64,000 nt of DNA from Streptomyces sp. R44 (GTDB lineage: Bacteria > Actinomycetota > Actinomycetes > Streptomycetales > Streptomycetaceae): the NCBI RefSeq assembly GCF_041053105.1, contig NZ_CP163444.1:3162001-3226000 (forward strand), written 5' to 3'. The number at the start of each line of letters is the position of its first letter. Positions within the stretch are counted from its first letter, which is position 1. Below the pieces are notes generated by a model. The model had not been told where the DNA came from. It saw only the letters and a program-made list of their open reading frames with translations, and made no database searches. The position numbers were made by a program, and so were the translations under genes. Below are positions 8,950 to 17,967 of the stretch, in pieces.

Positions 8950-10479
8950 ATGCCGATGACCCCGATGCCCCCAACGGAGACGGGCTCCACTCCCCCGGCG
9001 CCGCCGGTGTCGCTCGCCGCGCTGCTCGCCCGCCCCGACCTGGGCCTGCGGCTGCTCGCCGGGCCCGAGGACGTGCCGCTGCACTGGGTGCACACCTCGG
9101 AGATGGCCGACCCCCACCCGTATCTGCTCGGCGGCGAGCTGCTGATGACGGCGGGCGTGCAGCTCACCGATCCGGCGCACTACGTCGAGCGGGTCGTGGA
9201 GGCGGGGGCGGCGGCGCTCGCCTTCGGAGTGACCCCGGTCTACGACACGGTGCCGCCGGAACTCGTCGCCGCGTGCGAACGGCACGGCCTGCCGCTCGTG
9301 GAGGTCCCTCCCCGGACCCCGTTCACGGCGGTGGCGCGGGCGCTGTGGCGGCTGATGGCGGAGGCCCGGCTGCACGAGCTGCGCCGGGTGACGGAGGCCC
9401 AGCAGTCCCTGGCGGCGGCCGCGGCCCGGCCGGCCCCGGTCCCGGCGGTGCTCGGCGCGCTCGCCTCGCGGCTCGGCGGGCGGACGGTGCTGTTCGGGGC
9501 GGACGGTACGGAGTCGGCGGCGGCCGGCCGGGAGGTCCCGGCGGAGGCGGCGCGGGCCCTGCGGGACCTGGCGGGGGTGCTCGGTCCGCGCCCGGGCGGC
9601 CCGGCCTCGGCGAGCGGGGACGGCGGCGGGCTGCGGCTCGCGGCGTACGCGCTGGGCGGCGGGGACGGGCTGACGCTCGGGGTGGCGACGGAGCGGCGCG
9701 GCCCGGGCGACCACACGATCGCGGGCGTGGCGGTGGTCCTGCTCTCCCTGCTCACGGCCCCGCACCGGGGCGCGGACGTGACGGTACGGGACGGGGCCCT
9801 GGTCCGGCTGCTGCTCGGCGCACCCCCGGCGGAGGTCGCGGACAGCCTGGGCCCGGGCCCGTGGACGGTGGTCCACGCACGGGGCGGCGACGGCACCCCG
9901 TTCGCGACGGCGAGCCTGGCGGCGGCCCTGGGGACACCACTGGTGGACGCGGGGACGGGCGGGGGCGGGGGTACGCGTACGGGTACGAGTACGGATACGG
10001 ATACGGAGACGAGTACGACACCAGCCACGGCACCGGCAGGCCCCGGCACCGTACGGCTCCTCCTCCCCTCCTCCGCCCCCGTCGCCGCCCAGCAGGGATG
10101 GACTCTCGGAGCGAGCGCCCCCGTCGCGGCCTCGGAACTCGCCGCCGGGGAGGCCCAGGCAGCGCGGGCGCTGCGCAGGGCGGAGGCCTCGCGGGCGGCG
10201 CTCGTCCGGCACCGCGCCGGCGGGATGGCCGCGCTCGTCGACCGCGACGAGGCCGCCGCGTACGCCCGTACCGTCCTCGCCCCGCTCACCGAACCGCTCA
10301 CCGAGACGCTCCGCGTCTGGATCTCCCTGCACGGCAGCTGGGACCGGACGGCGGTGGCCCTGGAGATCCACCGGAACACGGTCCGCCAGCGCATCGCCCG
10401 CTGCGCCGCACTCCTCGAACGGGACCTGGACGACCCGGACGTACGGATGGAGCTGTGGTTCGCGCTCACGTCCCGGTGA
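8950..10479 (+). CDS. PucR-family transcriptional regulator
   Basis: A 509-residue cytoplasmic regulator. The N-terminal PucR ligand domain (about residues 12-140, with HWVHTSEMADPHPYLLGGE) is followed by a GGDEF-like middle region, a low-complexity Thr-rich linker, and the C-terminal PucR helix-turn-helix (GSWDRTAVALEIHRNTVRQR). It is divergent from the symporter-agmatinase-ThDP enzyme genes and probably controls them in response to the transported nitrogen compound. Start is uncertain: ATG 8950 follows GAAGGGA closely, and an in-frame ATG at 8935 would add five residues. It ends only 5 bp from the convergent STAND gene. Confidence 0.88.
   Translation: MPMTPMPPTETGSTPPAPPVSLAALLARPDLGLRLLAGPEDVPLHWVHTSEMADPHPYLLGGELLMTAGVQLTDPAHYVERVVEAGAAALAFGVTPVYDTVPPELVAACERHGLPLVEVPPRTPFTAVARALWRLMAEARLHELRRVTEAQQSLAAAAARPAPVPAVLGALASRLGGRTVLFGADGTESAAAGREVPAEAARALRDLAGVLGPRPGGPASASGDGGGLRLAAYALGGGDGLTLGVATERRGPGDHTIAGVAVVLLSLLTAPHRGADVTVRDGALVRLLLGAPPAEVADSLGPGPWTVVHARGGDGTPFATASLAAALGTPLVDAGTGGGGGTRTGTSTDTDTETSTTPATAPAGPGTVRLLLPSSAPVAAQQGWTLGASAPVAASELAAGEAQAARALRRAEASRAALVRHRAGGMAALVDRDEAAAYARTVLAPLTEPLTETLRVWISLHGSWDRTAVALEIHRNTVRQRIARCAALLERDLDDPDVRMELWFALTSR
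9971..10020. repeat. short tandem TACGxx repeats inside the PucR linker
   Basis: A run of degenerate hexanucleotides of type GTACGx/ATACGG encodes alternating Thr-Arg/Gly/Ser/Asp residues linking the sensor and HTH parts of the PucR protein. Copy number could vary by slippage. Confidence 0.6.
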
Positions 10480-10484
10480 GGCCC

Positions 10485-13400
10485 TCAGCCGAGCCCTTTC
10501 AGGAGAATCCGGTGCGCGTCGTCCCAGCGGGCGAAGGCACGGCCGAGGGCGGCGAGCCGCGGGTCGGGACGCAGCTTCACCGCATCGCGCAGGAAGGCCC
10601 TCGTGACCCGTGAGCGGTCGACGTACTCCACGAGCGACACGAACGCGGTGCGCGCGCCGGAATCGCTCACGAGCGGCAGAGCGTCCGGGCGCAGGTCGAC
10701 CACCGGAATCGGCAGCAGCGCGGTCGCCAGCTCCCCGAGCGACTTCAGCCACGCGTCGTCGGGTGCGACGGCGTGGAGCACGTTCCGGATCGCCGGCCGC
10801 AGCTCGGGGTTGTCGCCGCGCAGGGCCGTCAGGGCCTCGGGCCTCAGCCGGCCGCCGAACGCCACTGCCTTGTAGCTCCGCCTCGCGGTACGCCCGGCGA
10901 ACTCGCCGAGGACGTCGTGCGAGCGCGGGGCGTCGCGATCCCCGGGGCGCGCCGCGCGCGCCCGTTCGGCGAGCCTGTCGAGCTCCTGCGCCACGTCGGT
11001 GAAGGCGTGATCGCGCGTGAGGAGTCCGAAAGCCCTCATGACCTCGGGGTCCGGGGCGAGCACGCCGGCGATGTCCGGGAGGAAGGGGCCGCCTCTGCGC
11101 CAGGGGAGCCTGGCTCCGGTCAGGAGAAGCGCGACGTACTGCCGCAACTGGTCGACCGGGAACCCCGGGGAGGGCTCCGCCTTCCGCTCCGGTAGGGACC
11201 GAGGCCGTGCGTCCGGCGTCGCACGGCCGGTCGCCACCTGCCCGAGGGCGGTGAAGAAGGTCCTGAGCATCTCGTCGGCCTGATCGGGAAGGGTGGGCAA
11301 CGTGGAGTGGAGCACCCGCTGCCGGGCCGGCTCGTCGTCCGACACGATGAGGTTCACGAACTCGTGGCGACCCGACGGACGGAGCTGCGACGCACGGGCC
11401 TGCCCCGCGAAGTCGTTCCAGCGGGCGCTGTCGCAGAACGCCTGCGCGACCCATTCCGGCCGCCTCGCCTCCGACGGCCACCGCCGGTCGAGGAGGAGGT
11501 CGACGGCCGCCTCCGGCTCGCCCAGTGCGACGAACGACGCACCGGTGCCGTCGACGTGCTGTGCCCAGAGGCCGTCGGGGAGCAGCGCGGCCTGCGCGGG
11601 TTCCAGCCGGTCGCCGCGCAGCACCCGGAGCTGGGCCTCGATGCGCGGGGCCAGGTCGGACACGCTCTCGCCGAGCTCGCGCGCGAAGCGGACGTGGTAG
11701 AGCCGGTCCTCCACGGACCACATCTGCACGTTCCACGGGTCGATGGCCGGCGTCAGGTTCTCCGTCTGCAGCATCAGCCGGTGGTAGTAGGCCTCGACGT
11801 TCTCCGTCGTCGCCGGTTCCCGGACGTCGACGTCCTGGGGGTGGTACCAGGCGGCCGCCCGCTCGTGGACGGTCGGGATCCGGTCGCGTACGGCGGGGTC
11901 TCGGGCCATGAGGGCGAGCATCGGACGCCGCACCTCGGGCAGGTGCTGCAGACTGCCGTCGGCCGCCCGCCGCACCAGCCAGACCTCGTCGGCGAGCCGG
12001 TCGACGAGACCGTCCGCCTCCTCTCTCGTCATCTCCGTGAACCCGCACGGCTCGGCCAGGACCTCCTGGACGAGCTCCGGTGTGACGCGCCGCAGGACCA
12101 GGCCGGGGTGGGCGAGCTTCCGCACCTCGGGGTCGCCGATGTGGCCGAGGAACCGGTCGTACAGCACCGCGCGACGCAGGTCCTCGTCCAGCTCGGGAGC
12201 CGTGGCGCCGTCGGCGAGGAAGCCCGCGCGCTCCTCGGGGTCGAGGCGGCCGACGCATCGCGCCGCGACGTGCAGGGTGAGGGGGTTGCCGCCGACCTGG
12301 GCGGCGAGTCGGGGCGCGATGTCCCGGCCCACGCAGAGCCGGCCCAGGAGCTCCGCGGCGGGAGCGGCGTCCAGCTCGCGGAGTTCGATGCTCGCCCCGG
12401 GGACGAGGGAGAAGGCCGCCCGTCCCGACACGACGACGCGGAGGCCGGAGATCCCCATGGAACGGCGGAGTTTGTCGAGCCACTCCGCCATGACGGCCTC
12501 CGGATCGTTCCAGGTCTCCCGGGGGCCGGCGAAGGGCCGTGCCCGCTGCCATTCCTCGAAGGTGTCGAGGACGAGCAGCACCGGCTCGACGCCCCTCGGC
12601 GAGCTTCTCAGCAGGTCGCCGACGCTCCATTCGAGGGAGGTGGTGCTGCGGACGAGCGATTCGACGTACTGGCCGGAGTCCGAGCCCAACTCCCTGCGGC
12701 CGGACCGGGACCGGGTCTCCGCCACCCTCGCCTCGGCCAGGCCGGCGGCGAGTTCGGGCCAGGCGACCTCCAGTTGACGTGTGACGTCGAAGCTCAGCTC
12801 GACCTCCGCGTCCGGGCGGAACGCGACCCGGTCGAGGTCGATCACGACCACCGCCGGCACGTCCCCTCCCGCCACCAAGGCCTGGAGACGGGGCCGCAGG
12901 GCCTCGCCGAGGAGCGTCGACTTCCCGCTGCCCCCGATGCCGGTCAGCGTCAGGAGGGGCAGGCCCCCGTCCGGGTTCGGTGTCGGAGCGTCGATGAACT
13001 GCTCCAGCAGGTCGCGCTCGCGGTCCCGTCCGACGACTCCATGGGCCAACAGGCCCTCGTAGCTCTTGAGGACCGACTCGACGTGCGCCACCGCGGAGGT
13101 GCGCGCGAGGACGGGGCCGACGTCCTTGGCGCTCATCGCCCACAGGAGGGCCTGCGCCACCTCGGCGGTCGAGGCCTCACCGACGACGTGGTCGGGGAGC
13201 CGGGCGGCATGCGGGTGGCCGGGGACCCCTTCGGCGAGCACCCTCCGCAGCACCTGACCGGCCGGATCCGTCTTCACGTCAACGGCCCGCCGCAGCGCGT
13301 CGGCGAGCCCGGCCTCGGTGGAGGCGAGCCGCTCCAGCGTGCCGGCCCGGTGCGTCGAGCGCATCGTCCACGTCATCGTGCCGTCCACGACGGCTCGATC

Positions 13401-13676
13401 GAACTCGGCCGCGATCCCGCCGAGCGTCTCCGCGCGACGGTCCGCGTCGGCCTGCCGCCCGACGAGGTCCGCGGGTCGCACGGCGCCGCTGACGGCCGCG
13501 ACCTCGCGGATCGCCTCGACGTCCGGCCGGACGCGGTGCGGGACCGGCTCCTCCTGCGCGAGTCTCCGGGCGAACGCCGCCACCTCCGAGGCCGGACGTG
13601 CCGCCCATGCTTCTCGGAGCGCCCGCAGGGACCGATCGACCTCGGGCCGTCCCGTACCTCCTGGCGATCCGTTCAC
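10485..13676 (-). CDS. STAND-type NTPase, last gene of the protease operon
   Basis: A 1063-residue cytosolic protein. The N-terminal 210 residues are a helical region of unknown type. A STAND/NACHT-like NTPase follows: VVGRDRERDLLEQFI before Walker A GIGGSGKST (246-254), Walker B LLVLDTFEEW (367-376), a VVVSGRAAF sensor segment and GGNPLTLHVAARCV in the helical lid. The C-terminal half is helical and may sense a ligand. STAND proteins act as switch-and-oligomerise sensors, often in phage defence. The GTG start at 13676 overlaps the upstream stop by 4 bp (GTGA), implying translational coupling with the protease-NTPase gene. No transmembrane segment or nuclease motif was seen. Confidence 0.85.
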   Translation of the reverse strand: MNGSPGGTGRPEVDRSLRALREAWAARPASEVAAFARRLAQEEPVPHRVRPDVEAIREVAAVSGAVRPADLVGRQADADRRAETLGGIAAEFDRAVVDGTMTWTMRSTHRAGTLERLASTEAGLADALRRAVDVKTDPAGQVLRRVLAEGVPGHPHAARLPDHVVGEASTAEVAQALLWAMSAKDVGPVLARTSAVAHVESVLKSYEGLLAHGVVGRDRERDLLEQFIDAPTPNPDGGLPLLTLTGIGGSGKSTLLGEALRPRLQALVAGGDVPAVVVIDLDRVAFRPDAEVELSFDVTRQLEVAWPELAAGLAEARVAETRSRSGRRELGSDSGQYVESLVRSTTSLEWSVGDLLRSSPRGVEPVLLVLDTFEEWQRARPFAGPRETWNDPEAVMAEWLDKLRRSMGISGLRVVVSGRAAFSLVPGASIELRELDAAPAAELLGRLCVGRDIAPRLAAQVGGNPLTLHVAARCVGRLDPEERAGFLADGATAPELDEDLRRAVLYDRFLGHIGDPEVRKLAHPGLVLRRVTPELVQEVLAEPCGFTEMTREEADGLVDRLADEVWLVRRAADGSLQHLPEVRRPMLALMARDPAVRDRIPTVHERAAAWYHPQDVDVREPATTENVEAYYHRLMLQTENLTPAIDPWNVQMWSVEDRLYHVRFARELGESVSDLAPRIEAQLRVLRGDRLEPAQAALLPDGLWAQHVDGTGASFVALGEPEAAVDLLLDRRWPSEARRPEWVAQAFCDSARWNDFAGQARASQLRPSGRHEFVNLIVSDDEPARQRVLHSTLPTLPDQADEMLRTFFTALGQVATGRATPDARPRSLPERKAEPSPGFPVDQLRQYVALLLTGARLPWRRGGPFLPDIAGVLAPDPEVMRAFGLLTRDHAFTDVAQELDRLAERARAARPGDRDAPRSHDVLGEFAGRTARRSYKAVAFGGRLRPEALTALRGDNPELRPAIRNVLHAVAPDDAWLKSLGELATALLPIPVVDLRPDALPLVSDSGARTAFVSLVEYVDRSRVTRAFLRDAVKLRPDPRLAALGRAFARWDDAHRILLKGLG

Positions 13677-15538
13677 GGTCCACCGCCGCGGTCCGCCAGC
13701 AGGGCTCTGATGAGGCGCCCGACGTCGCCCTCCATCGTGGAGCGGGCGCGTTCCGCGATCGGGTAGGGGCACGGGCCGCGCAGCGACGGCTCGTCGTCGC
13801 CCAGCGCCTCCCGCACCATCGGCACCAGAGCCGCGAGTACCGACGGCGGGGGATCCGGCGGCACGAAGGTGCGCGCGATGTCCTCCACCGTCGGGGCTTC
13901 GAGATAGTCGACGCTCGGCTGGAACTCGCTCGGGAGGGTCTCCTGCCATCCGGCGAGCACGAGCCGGACGCCGGGCGACCGCGGCAGTTCCAGGATGAGC
14001 CGGCGCACGAGGTCCACGACCGCGGCCGACGGGCTTGCGACCGTGCTGTCGAAGCCTTCGAGGACGAGCCACGCCCCTCCGGCCCTCGCCACCTCCACGA
14101 GAGTCTCCGACAAGGCGGGCGCGGTGCGGCTGCGTACCTCGCGCTGCCGGGTGGTGAGGCCGGTCGCCGGACGCTCGCCGGTCGCGGCGGCGAAGGCGCC
14201 CGCCACCTTGTCGGCGAAGCTCGTGGCGTCGTCACGCTGGCAGTTCGCGACGTCGATCGCCGCGTACGCGCCGCCGTACCGGGTGACGACGGCGTGCACG
14301 AGGTGGTGCGTGAACCGGAGGCCGAGCCCCGGCTCCCCGACGACCACGATGAGGCGCTGCGGCGCGGTGGCGTCGGGGAACCGGCTTCGCCAGATCCGCT
14401 CCACCGTTCCGAGCCGGCCGATGACGGTACGGGTCACGGGGTTGCCCCGCTCGTCGAGCTTCTCGACCGTCGTCACGCTCGGCGCGGTCTCGGGAAGCTC
14501 AAGCGACGCCAGTTTCGACGACCAGGGCGACATGGGGACGGCGCGGTTGAAGGCGGCACCGCCCCTGGCCGGCCCCTGTCCGAGTCCCGCCTGATGGAGC
14601 CCGACGACGCGGAACTCCGCGTCGACGACCGGCGCACCCGAAGAGCCGCCGGACGTGTTCGCGGAATGCAGGAGCCGCACCGGCGGATCTCCGAGGGGCT
14701 TCTCGACCGTGCCGACCGACCATTGCAGCGGGAGGACCCCGCCCGTGCCGTTGTCGGGATGGTGCAGCACGTGGATCTGGAAGGGCTTGCGGGGAAGGAC
14801 TCCGCACGGGGGCATGGGCCGGAACGGGCGCGCCTCGGCCAGCCTCAGGATCGCGAGGTCCCAGGGCCCCTCCGCGCCGATGTCGGTGACGCTGTCGAGG
14901 ACGAAGCCGTCGCCCTCGGTCTCCTCGGCGGTCGGGGGACTGTAGAACGCGAGCCACGAAGCGGCGAGCGGTGCGGTCGTCGGCGTCAGACGCGTGGGCG
15001 ACGTCTCGTCGTCGAGCAGGTCCGTCATGTCCCCGAAGACCACGTGGATGCGGCTCGTCGAGCCGGCCTGTGGTGCGGCGGCCCCGGCAGCCGTCGCGTC
15101 GACGAGCTCGGACACCAGGTGGGCGGCGGTCGCGACCAGGGTCGGGGTGACGAGAAGGCCGGTTCCGTGTCGGGCGCCCGCGTCGATCCGGCACACGAGG
15201 TCGGAGGCGCGGAGGAAGCGCCGTGCGGCCACTCGGGCGTCGACGTGCGGGTGGGCGGACGCGACGAAGGAGTGCAGTACGGCGAGGCGTTCGAACACGT
15301 TCCGGCCGATGTCGACCGGCCCGTCGGTGATCAGGTCCGCCTTGGCCAGAGCGGCCTGGAACGCGACGAGCTTCCCTCTGCCCATCGCGTTGGTGATCGC
15401 ACTCGGCACGTAGTCGGCGGGATCCTCGTAGTCGGCGTTGCGGATCCCGAGCTGATCGAGAATGGCCCGGATGCGCGGGATGTCGCACCTGATGGAACTC
15501 GCCATGCGGAGGATGTCGGGGGACCAGGACTGCGTCAC
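13673..15538 (-). CDS. trypsin-like protease fused to a degenerate NTPase-like region
   Basis: A 621-residue protein without signal peptide. Residues about 8-70 form a small helical domain resembling the effector-associated (EAD) adaptor domains of bacterial conflict systems (inference). Residues 115-345 are a trypsin-fold protease with triad His140 (VATAAH), Asp227 (WDLAIL) and Ser300 (SGGSSGAP). Residues about 365-621 look like a P-loop NTPase, but the Walker A position reads GEPGLGLRFT (401-410), with Leu-Arg where GK[ST] is expected, so nucleotide hydrolysis is doubtful. The segment RLVLAGWQETLP resembles a STAND sensor strand. It starts 4 bp after the upstream protease stop and overlaps the STAND gene by 4 bp. 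Likely an intracellular, adaptor-recruited protease effector. Confidence 0.82.
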   Translation of the reverse strand: MTQSWSPDILRMASSIRCDIPRIRAILDQLGIRNADYEDPADYVPSAITNAMGRGKLVAFQAALAKADLITDGPVDIGRNVFERLAVLHSFVASAHPHVDARVAARRFLRASDLVCRIDAGARHGTGLLVTPTLVATAAHLVSELVDATAAGAAAPQAGSTSRIHVVFGDMTDLLDDETSPTRLTPTTAPLAASWLAFYSPPTAEETEGDGFVLDSVTDIGAEGPWDLAILRLAEARPFRPMPPCGVLPRKPFQIHVLHHPDNGTGGVLPLQWSVGTVEKPLGDPPVRLLHSANTSGGSSGAPVVDAEFRVVGLHQAGLGQGPARGGAAFNRAVPMSPWSSKLASLELPETAPSVTTVEKLDERGNPVTRTVIGRLGTVERIWRSRFPDATAPQRLIVVVGEPGLGLRFTHHLVHAVVTRYGGAYAAIDVANCQRDDATSFADKVAGAFAAATGERPATGLTTRQREVRSRTAPALSETLVEVARAGGAWLVLEGFDSTVASPSAAVVDLVRRLILELPRSPGVRLVLAGWQETLPSEFQPSVDYLEAPTVEDIARTFVPPDPPPSVLAALVPMVREALGDDEPSLRGPCPYPIAERARSTMEGDVGRLIRALLADRGGGP

Positions 15539-15542
15539 GCGC

Positions 15543-16703
15543 TCACCACCCCGGTATCACGGCGGCCAGTTCGGGTGTCGCCCCTTCGAGGCCGTGGGCC
15601 CAGTTCACGCGGTCGGGGACGCCGGCGAAGTGCAGGCCGAGGACCTTCCGGCCCTCGGCTTCGAGGTCGACGACGAGCGAGCCGGAGCTGCCGCCGAGCG
15701 TGCTGGCGTCGTGGCTGATGATCCAGTGCCGGGCGTCGTCGGCCACCTCGCCCCGGCCCTCGGTGAGCACTCCGGGAGTGAGGCGCTTCACGCCCTTGAC
15801 CCCGGCGAACAGTTCGGCGAAGACGTCCGGGCTCGTCGACGCCGAGCTGCCGGGGAAGCCGACGATGTAGACGCTGCGGCCGCGGGAGGCGAGCCCTCCG
15901 TGCGTCGCCGGGTCGTCGCCGCGGGCCACCTGGACCGGGGCGGGGAAAGGTCGTCCGTTCACCCGGTCGAGTTCGAGTACGGCCAGGTCGAGGCCGTCGA
16001 AGTTGACCCCCGGAATGGTCGGGTGCGCGTGCTCGGGTGCTCCCGCGCGCCCCACGCCCAGGACACGGCCGATCCGGAAGGCGCGGTTCGACGGGCCACC
16101 ACCGACCTCCGCGCCGAAGTCGACCGCCACATCGGGCTTGAGTTCCCCGCCGAACTCCCCGTCGGTACGGGACGGATGCGTGGAGATGGCCTGCAGGACG
16201 TGGTAGTTGGTCACGACGACGCCGTCGTCGATCGCCCACGCCGTGCCCTGGTAGCCGAGGAGCGCGCTGGGGTCGTCGACCCGGCCGACCGCCCGGCAGA
16301 CGGTGCGGAGTTCGGCCTGGATCCGCGACAGGGAGGGCGCCCAGTTCGCCGCCGCCGGGGCCGTGACGTCGACGAAGTCGTCTTCGACGAAGAGCACCGG
16401 GCGCGTTCCGTCGCTGTGGACGACGGCCTCCAGCCGCGCCATGTCCCGCATGTCGAGCCGGGCATCGTCGCCGTCGTCGACGACCTTCCGCAGCGCGTGT
16501 TCGGCCCCGCGCATGAGTCGCTCGCGCGCCACCGGGTCGGCTCTCCTCCCCAGGCGCTCCTCAAGTCGCCCGACTTCGTCGGAGAGTTGCGCGACCAGGC
16601 GTTCGGGATCCGGCGGACTCGGCGCGCCGCCCCCGTCGGCGTGCTCGAGTCCTCCGTTCCGCGACTCGCCGAGGAGCCGCTCGTACGTGCTGCCCGCGGA
16701 CAT
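15543..16703 (-). CDS. intracellular trypsin-like serine protease with N-terminal helical region
   Basis: A 386-residue protease with no signal peptide or membrane helix, so probably cytosolic. Residues 32-140 are helical and partly coiled-coil-like (PERLVAQLSDEVGRLEERLG). The peptidase domain has His168 (VVTNYHVL), Asp239 (GLDLAVL) and Ser340 (LGGSSGSL), an intact triad. It is the second gene of a four-gene minus-strand operon, 51 bp after the metalloprotease and 4 bp before the protease-NTPase gene. A second protease with the same fold directly downstream suggests a zymogen-activation cascade (inference). Confidence 0.87.
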   Translation of the reverse strand: MSAGSTYERLLGESRNGGLEHADGGGAPSPPDPERLVAQLSDEVGRLEERLGRRADPVARERLMRGAEHALRKVVDDGDDARLDMRDMARLEAVVHSDGTRPVLFVEDDFVDVTAPAAANWAPSLSRIQAELRTVCRAVGRVDDPSALLGYQGTAWAIDDGVVVTNYHVLQAISTHPSRTDGEFGGELKPDVAVDFGAEVGGGPSNRAFRIGRVLGVGRAGAPEHAHPTIPGVNFDGLDLAVLELDRVNGRPFPAPVQVARGDDPATHGGLASRGRSVYIVGFPGSSASTSPDVFAELFAGVKGVKRLTPGVLTEGRGEVADDARHWIISHDASTLGGSSGSLVVDLEAEGRKVLGLHFAGVPDRVNWAHGLEGATPELAAVIPGW

Positions 16704-16754
16704 GGCGTCCCCTGCTCGGCTCGGTCCTCGACCCGGGTCCCGGCCCGGCCCCGC

Positions 16755-17777
16755 TCAGTGGACGCCCGCGGCCTGGGCGGAGGCCAGCTCCGCGACCCGG
16801 CTGCGGTACACCTCGGCCAGGCCGCCGCCGTTCGCTGCGGGAATTCCTTCCGGACCGGCCCCGAGCGACTGCAGGACGGCGTCGGCACGGGCCTGGAGGT
16901 CCGCCATCCCGCTCACGGTGTGCGGGTACAGCAGGTCGAGCCCGCGCTTGTCGCCGTCCGACAGGTTCTGCCCGTTGCCGGTCGGCGCGCAGCTGCTGGG
17001 GGTGGACTTGTAGAAGAACGCCGGGAACCGGTACAGCATCACGGACTTCGTGTCGAAGGGCCCGGCGACGACGTCCGGGTCGTCCACGGTGCGCAGGTTG
17101 TGATCCACCTTCGCGCGCGGCCATCGGTTCGGCGCGCCCGCGAGGAAGGTGTAGATGCCGGGTTGCCGGCCCTGGGCGTCCGCCACGAAGACACCGGACG
17201 GGTCCTGCGTGGGGACGTACCCGACCTCGTCCTCCCAGCGGAACTCGCCCTCGCAGGTGCCGCGCATGTTCTGGTGGGAGTGGTGGAACCCAAGTGCGTG
17301 CAGGAACTCGTGACGCACGGTGCCCTCCCACTGGACGGGCCTGTTGGTCACGAACCGCCCGAGGTTGAGGCTGCGCTGGTTGGGGTTGCCCCCGACCGGG
17401 CCGCCTCCCGCGCCGATGGCACTGTCCGTGCTGTCGGTGCCCACCAGGGAGAAGAAGCCCTGCTGGTCGAAGCTGACCCGGATCTCGGCGGCCAGAACGG
17501 TGTCGGCCGTCGTCCACCGCCGGAACGATCCGGCCGCGGTCTGCCCGAAGTCGAGCGTCAGGTTGCAGGAGTCGGTGATCTGCTTGGTCGCACCCGCGAT
17601 GTCCGCGTGCAACTGGTCGTTCCCGTCGAGGAACGCGACCCGCACGGTCTTGCCCAGGGGCCACTTCCCGATGTCGGTGATGAGGAACTCCAGGCCACCG
17701 GCGGCCGTTGCGCGCCTCCAGCGGTCCCGTACCTCGATCTCGGCGATGACCTCATCAGGGAGAGATTCGAGTTCCAT
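16755..17777 (-). CDS. zinc metalloprotease of the metzincin (astacin/matrixin) type
   Basis: A 340-residue protein without signal peptide. The zinc site HEFLHALGFHH (156-166) fits HExxHxxGxxH of metzincins, and SVMLYR (245-250) fits the Met-turn. Astacin-like features are the Arg-Trp stretch before the zinc site and the family length. Metzincins are normally secreted, so a leaderless one at the head of an operon of intracellular proteases and a STAND NTPase is notable. ATG at 17777 follows AAAGGA at 6 nt. A perfect 18-bp palindrome lies 36 bp upstream and could hold the operon off. Confidence 0.85.
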   Translation of the reverse strand: MELESLPDEVIAEIEVRDRWRRATAAGGLEFLITDIGKWPLGKTVRVAFLDGNDQLHADIAGATKQITDSCNLTLDFGQTAAGSFRRWTTADTVLAAEIRVSFDQQGFFSLVGTDSTDSAIGAGGGPVGGNPNQRSLNLGRFVTNRPVQWEGTVRHEFLHALGFHHSHQNMRGTCEGEFRWEDEVGYVPTQDPSGVFVADAQGRQPGIYTFLAGAPNRWPRAKVDHNLRTVDDPDVVAGPFDTKSVMLYRFPAFFYKSTPSSCAPTGNGQNLSDGDKRGLDLLYPHTVSGMADLQARADAVLQSLGAGPEGIPAANGGGLAEVYRSRVAELASAQAAGVH

Positions 17778-17812
17778 GACGCGTCCTTTCGCATCACATT
17801 CGAAAAGCCCCC

Positions 17813-17830
17813 CAGACCGGTACCGGTCTG
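17813..17830. promoter_or_regulatory. 18-bp perfect palindrome upstream of the protease operon
   Basis: CAGACCGGTACCGGTCTG reads the same on both strands and sits 36-53 bp upstream of the metalloprotease start, where a repressor would block transcription of the four-gene operon. No regulator gene is adjacent. It has no loop, so it is an operator candidate rather than a terminator. Confidence 0.6.
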
Positions 17831-17967
17831 ATGACGGATGGACTGCCCGGCTCTAGGCGCGAGCGTGCCGACGTCGGAATCTCACGTCCCAGTATCACCC
17901 GAATGGCGGTACTGTGCGACTTCACCCTCACTCTGAGTAGTTCGGCATTCGCCACGATGACGCTGCG

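Noticed and set aside
10485..17777. Secreted protease cluster for extracellular nutrition
   Set aside because: None of the three proteases has a signal peptide, and they are coupled to a cytosolic STAND NTPase.
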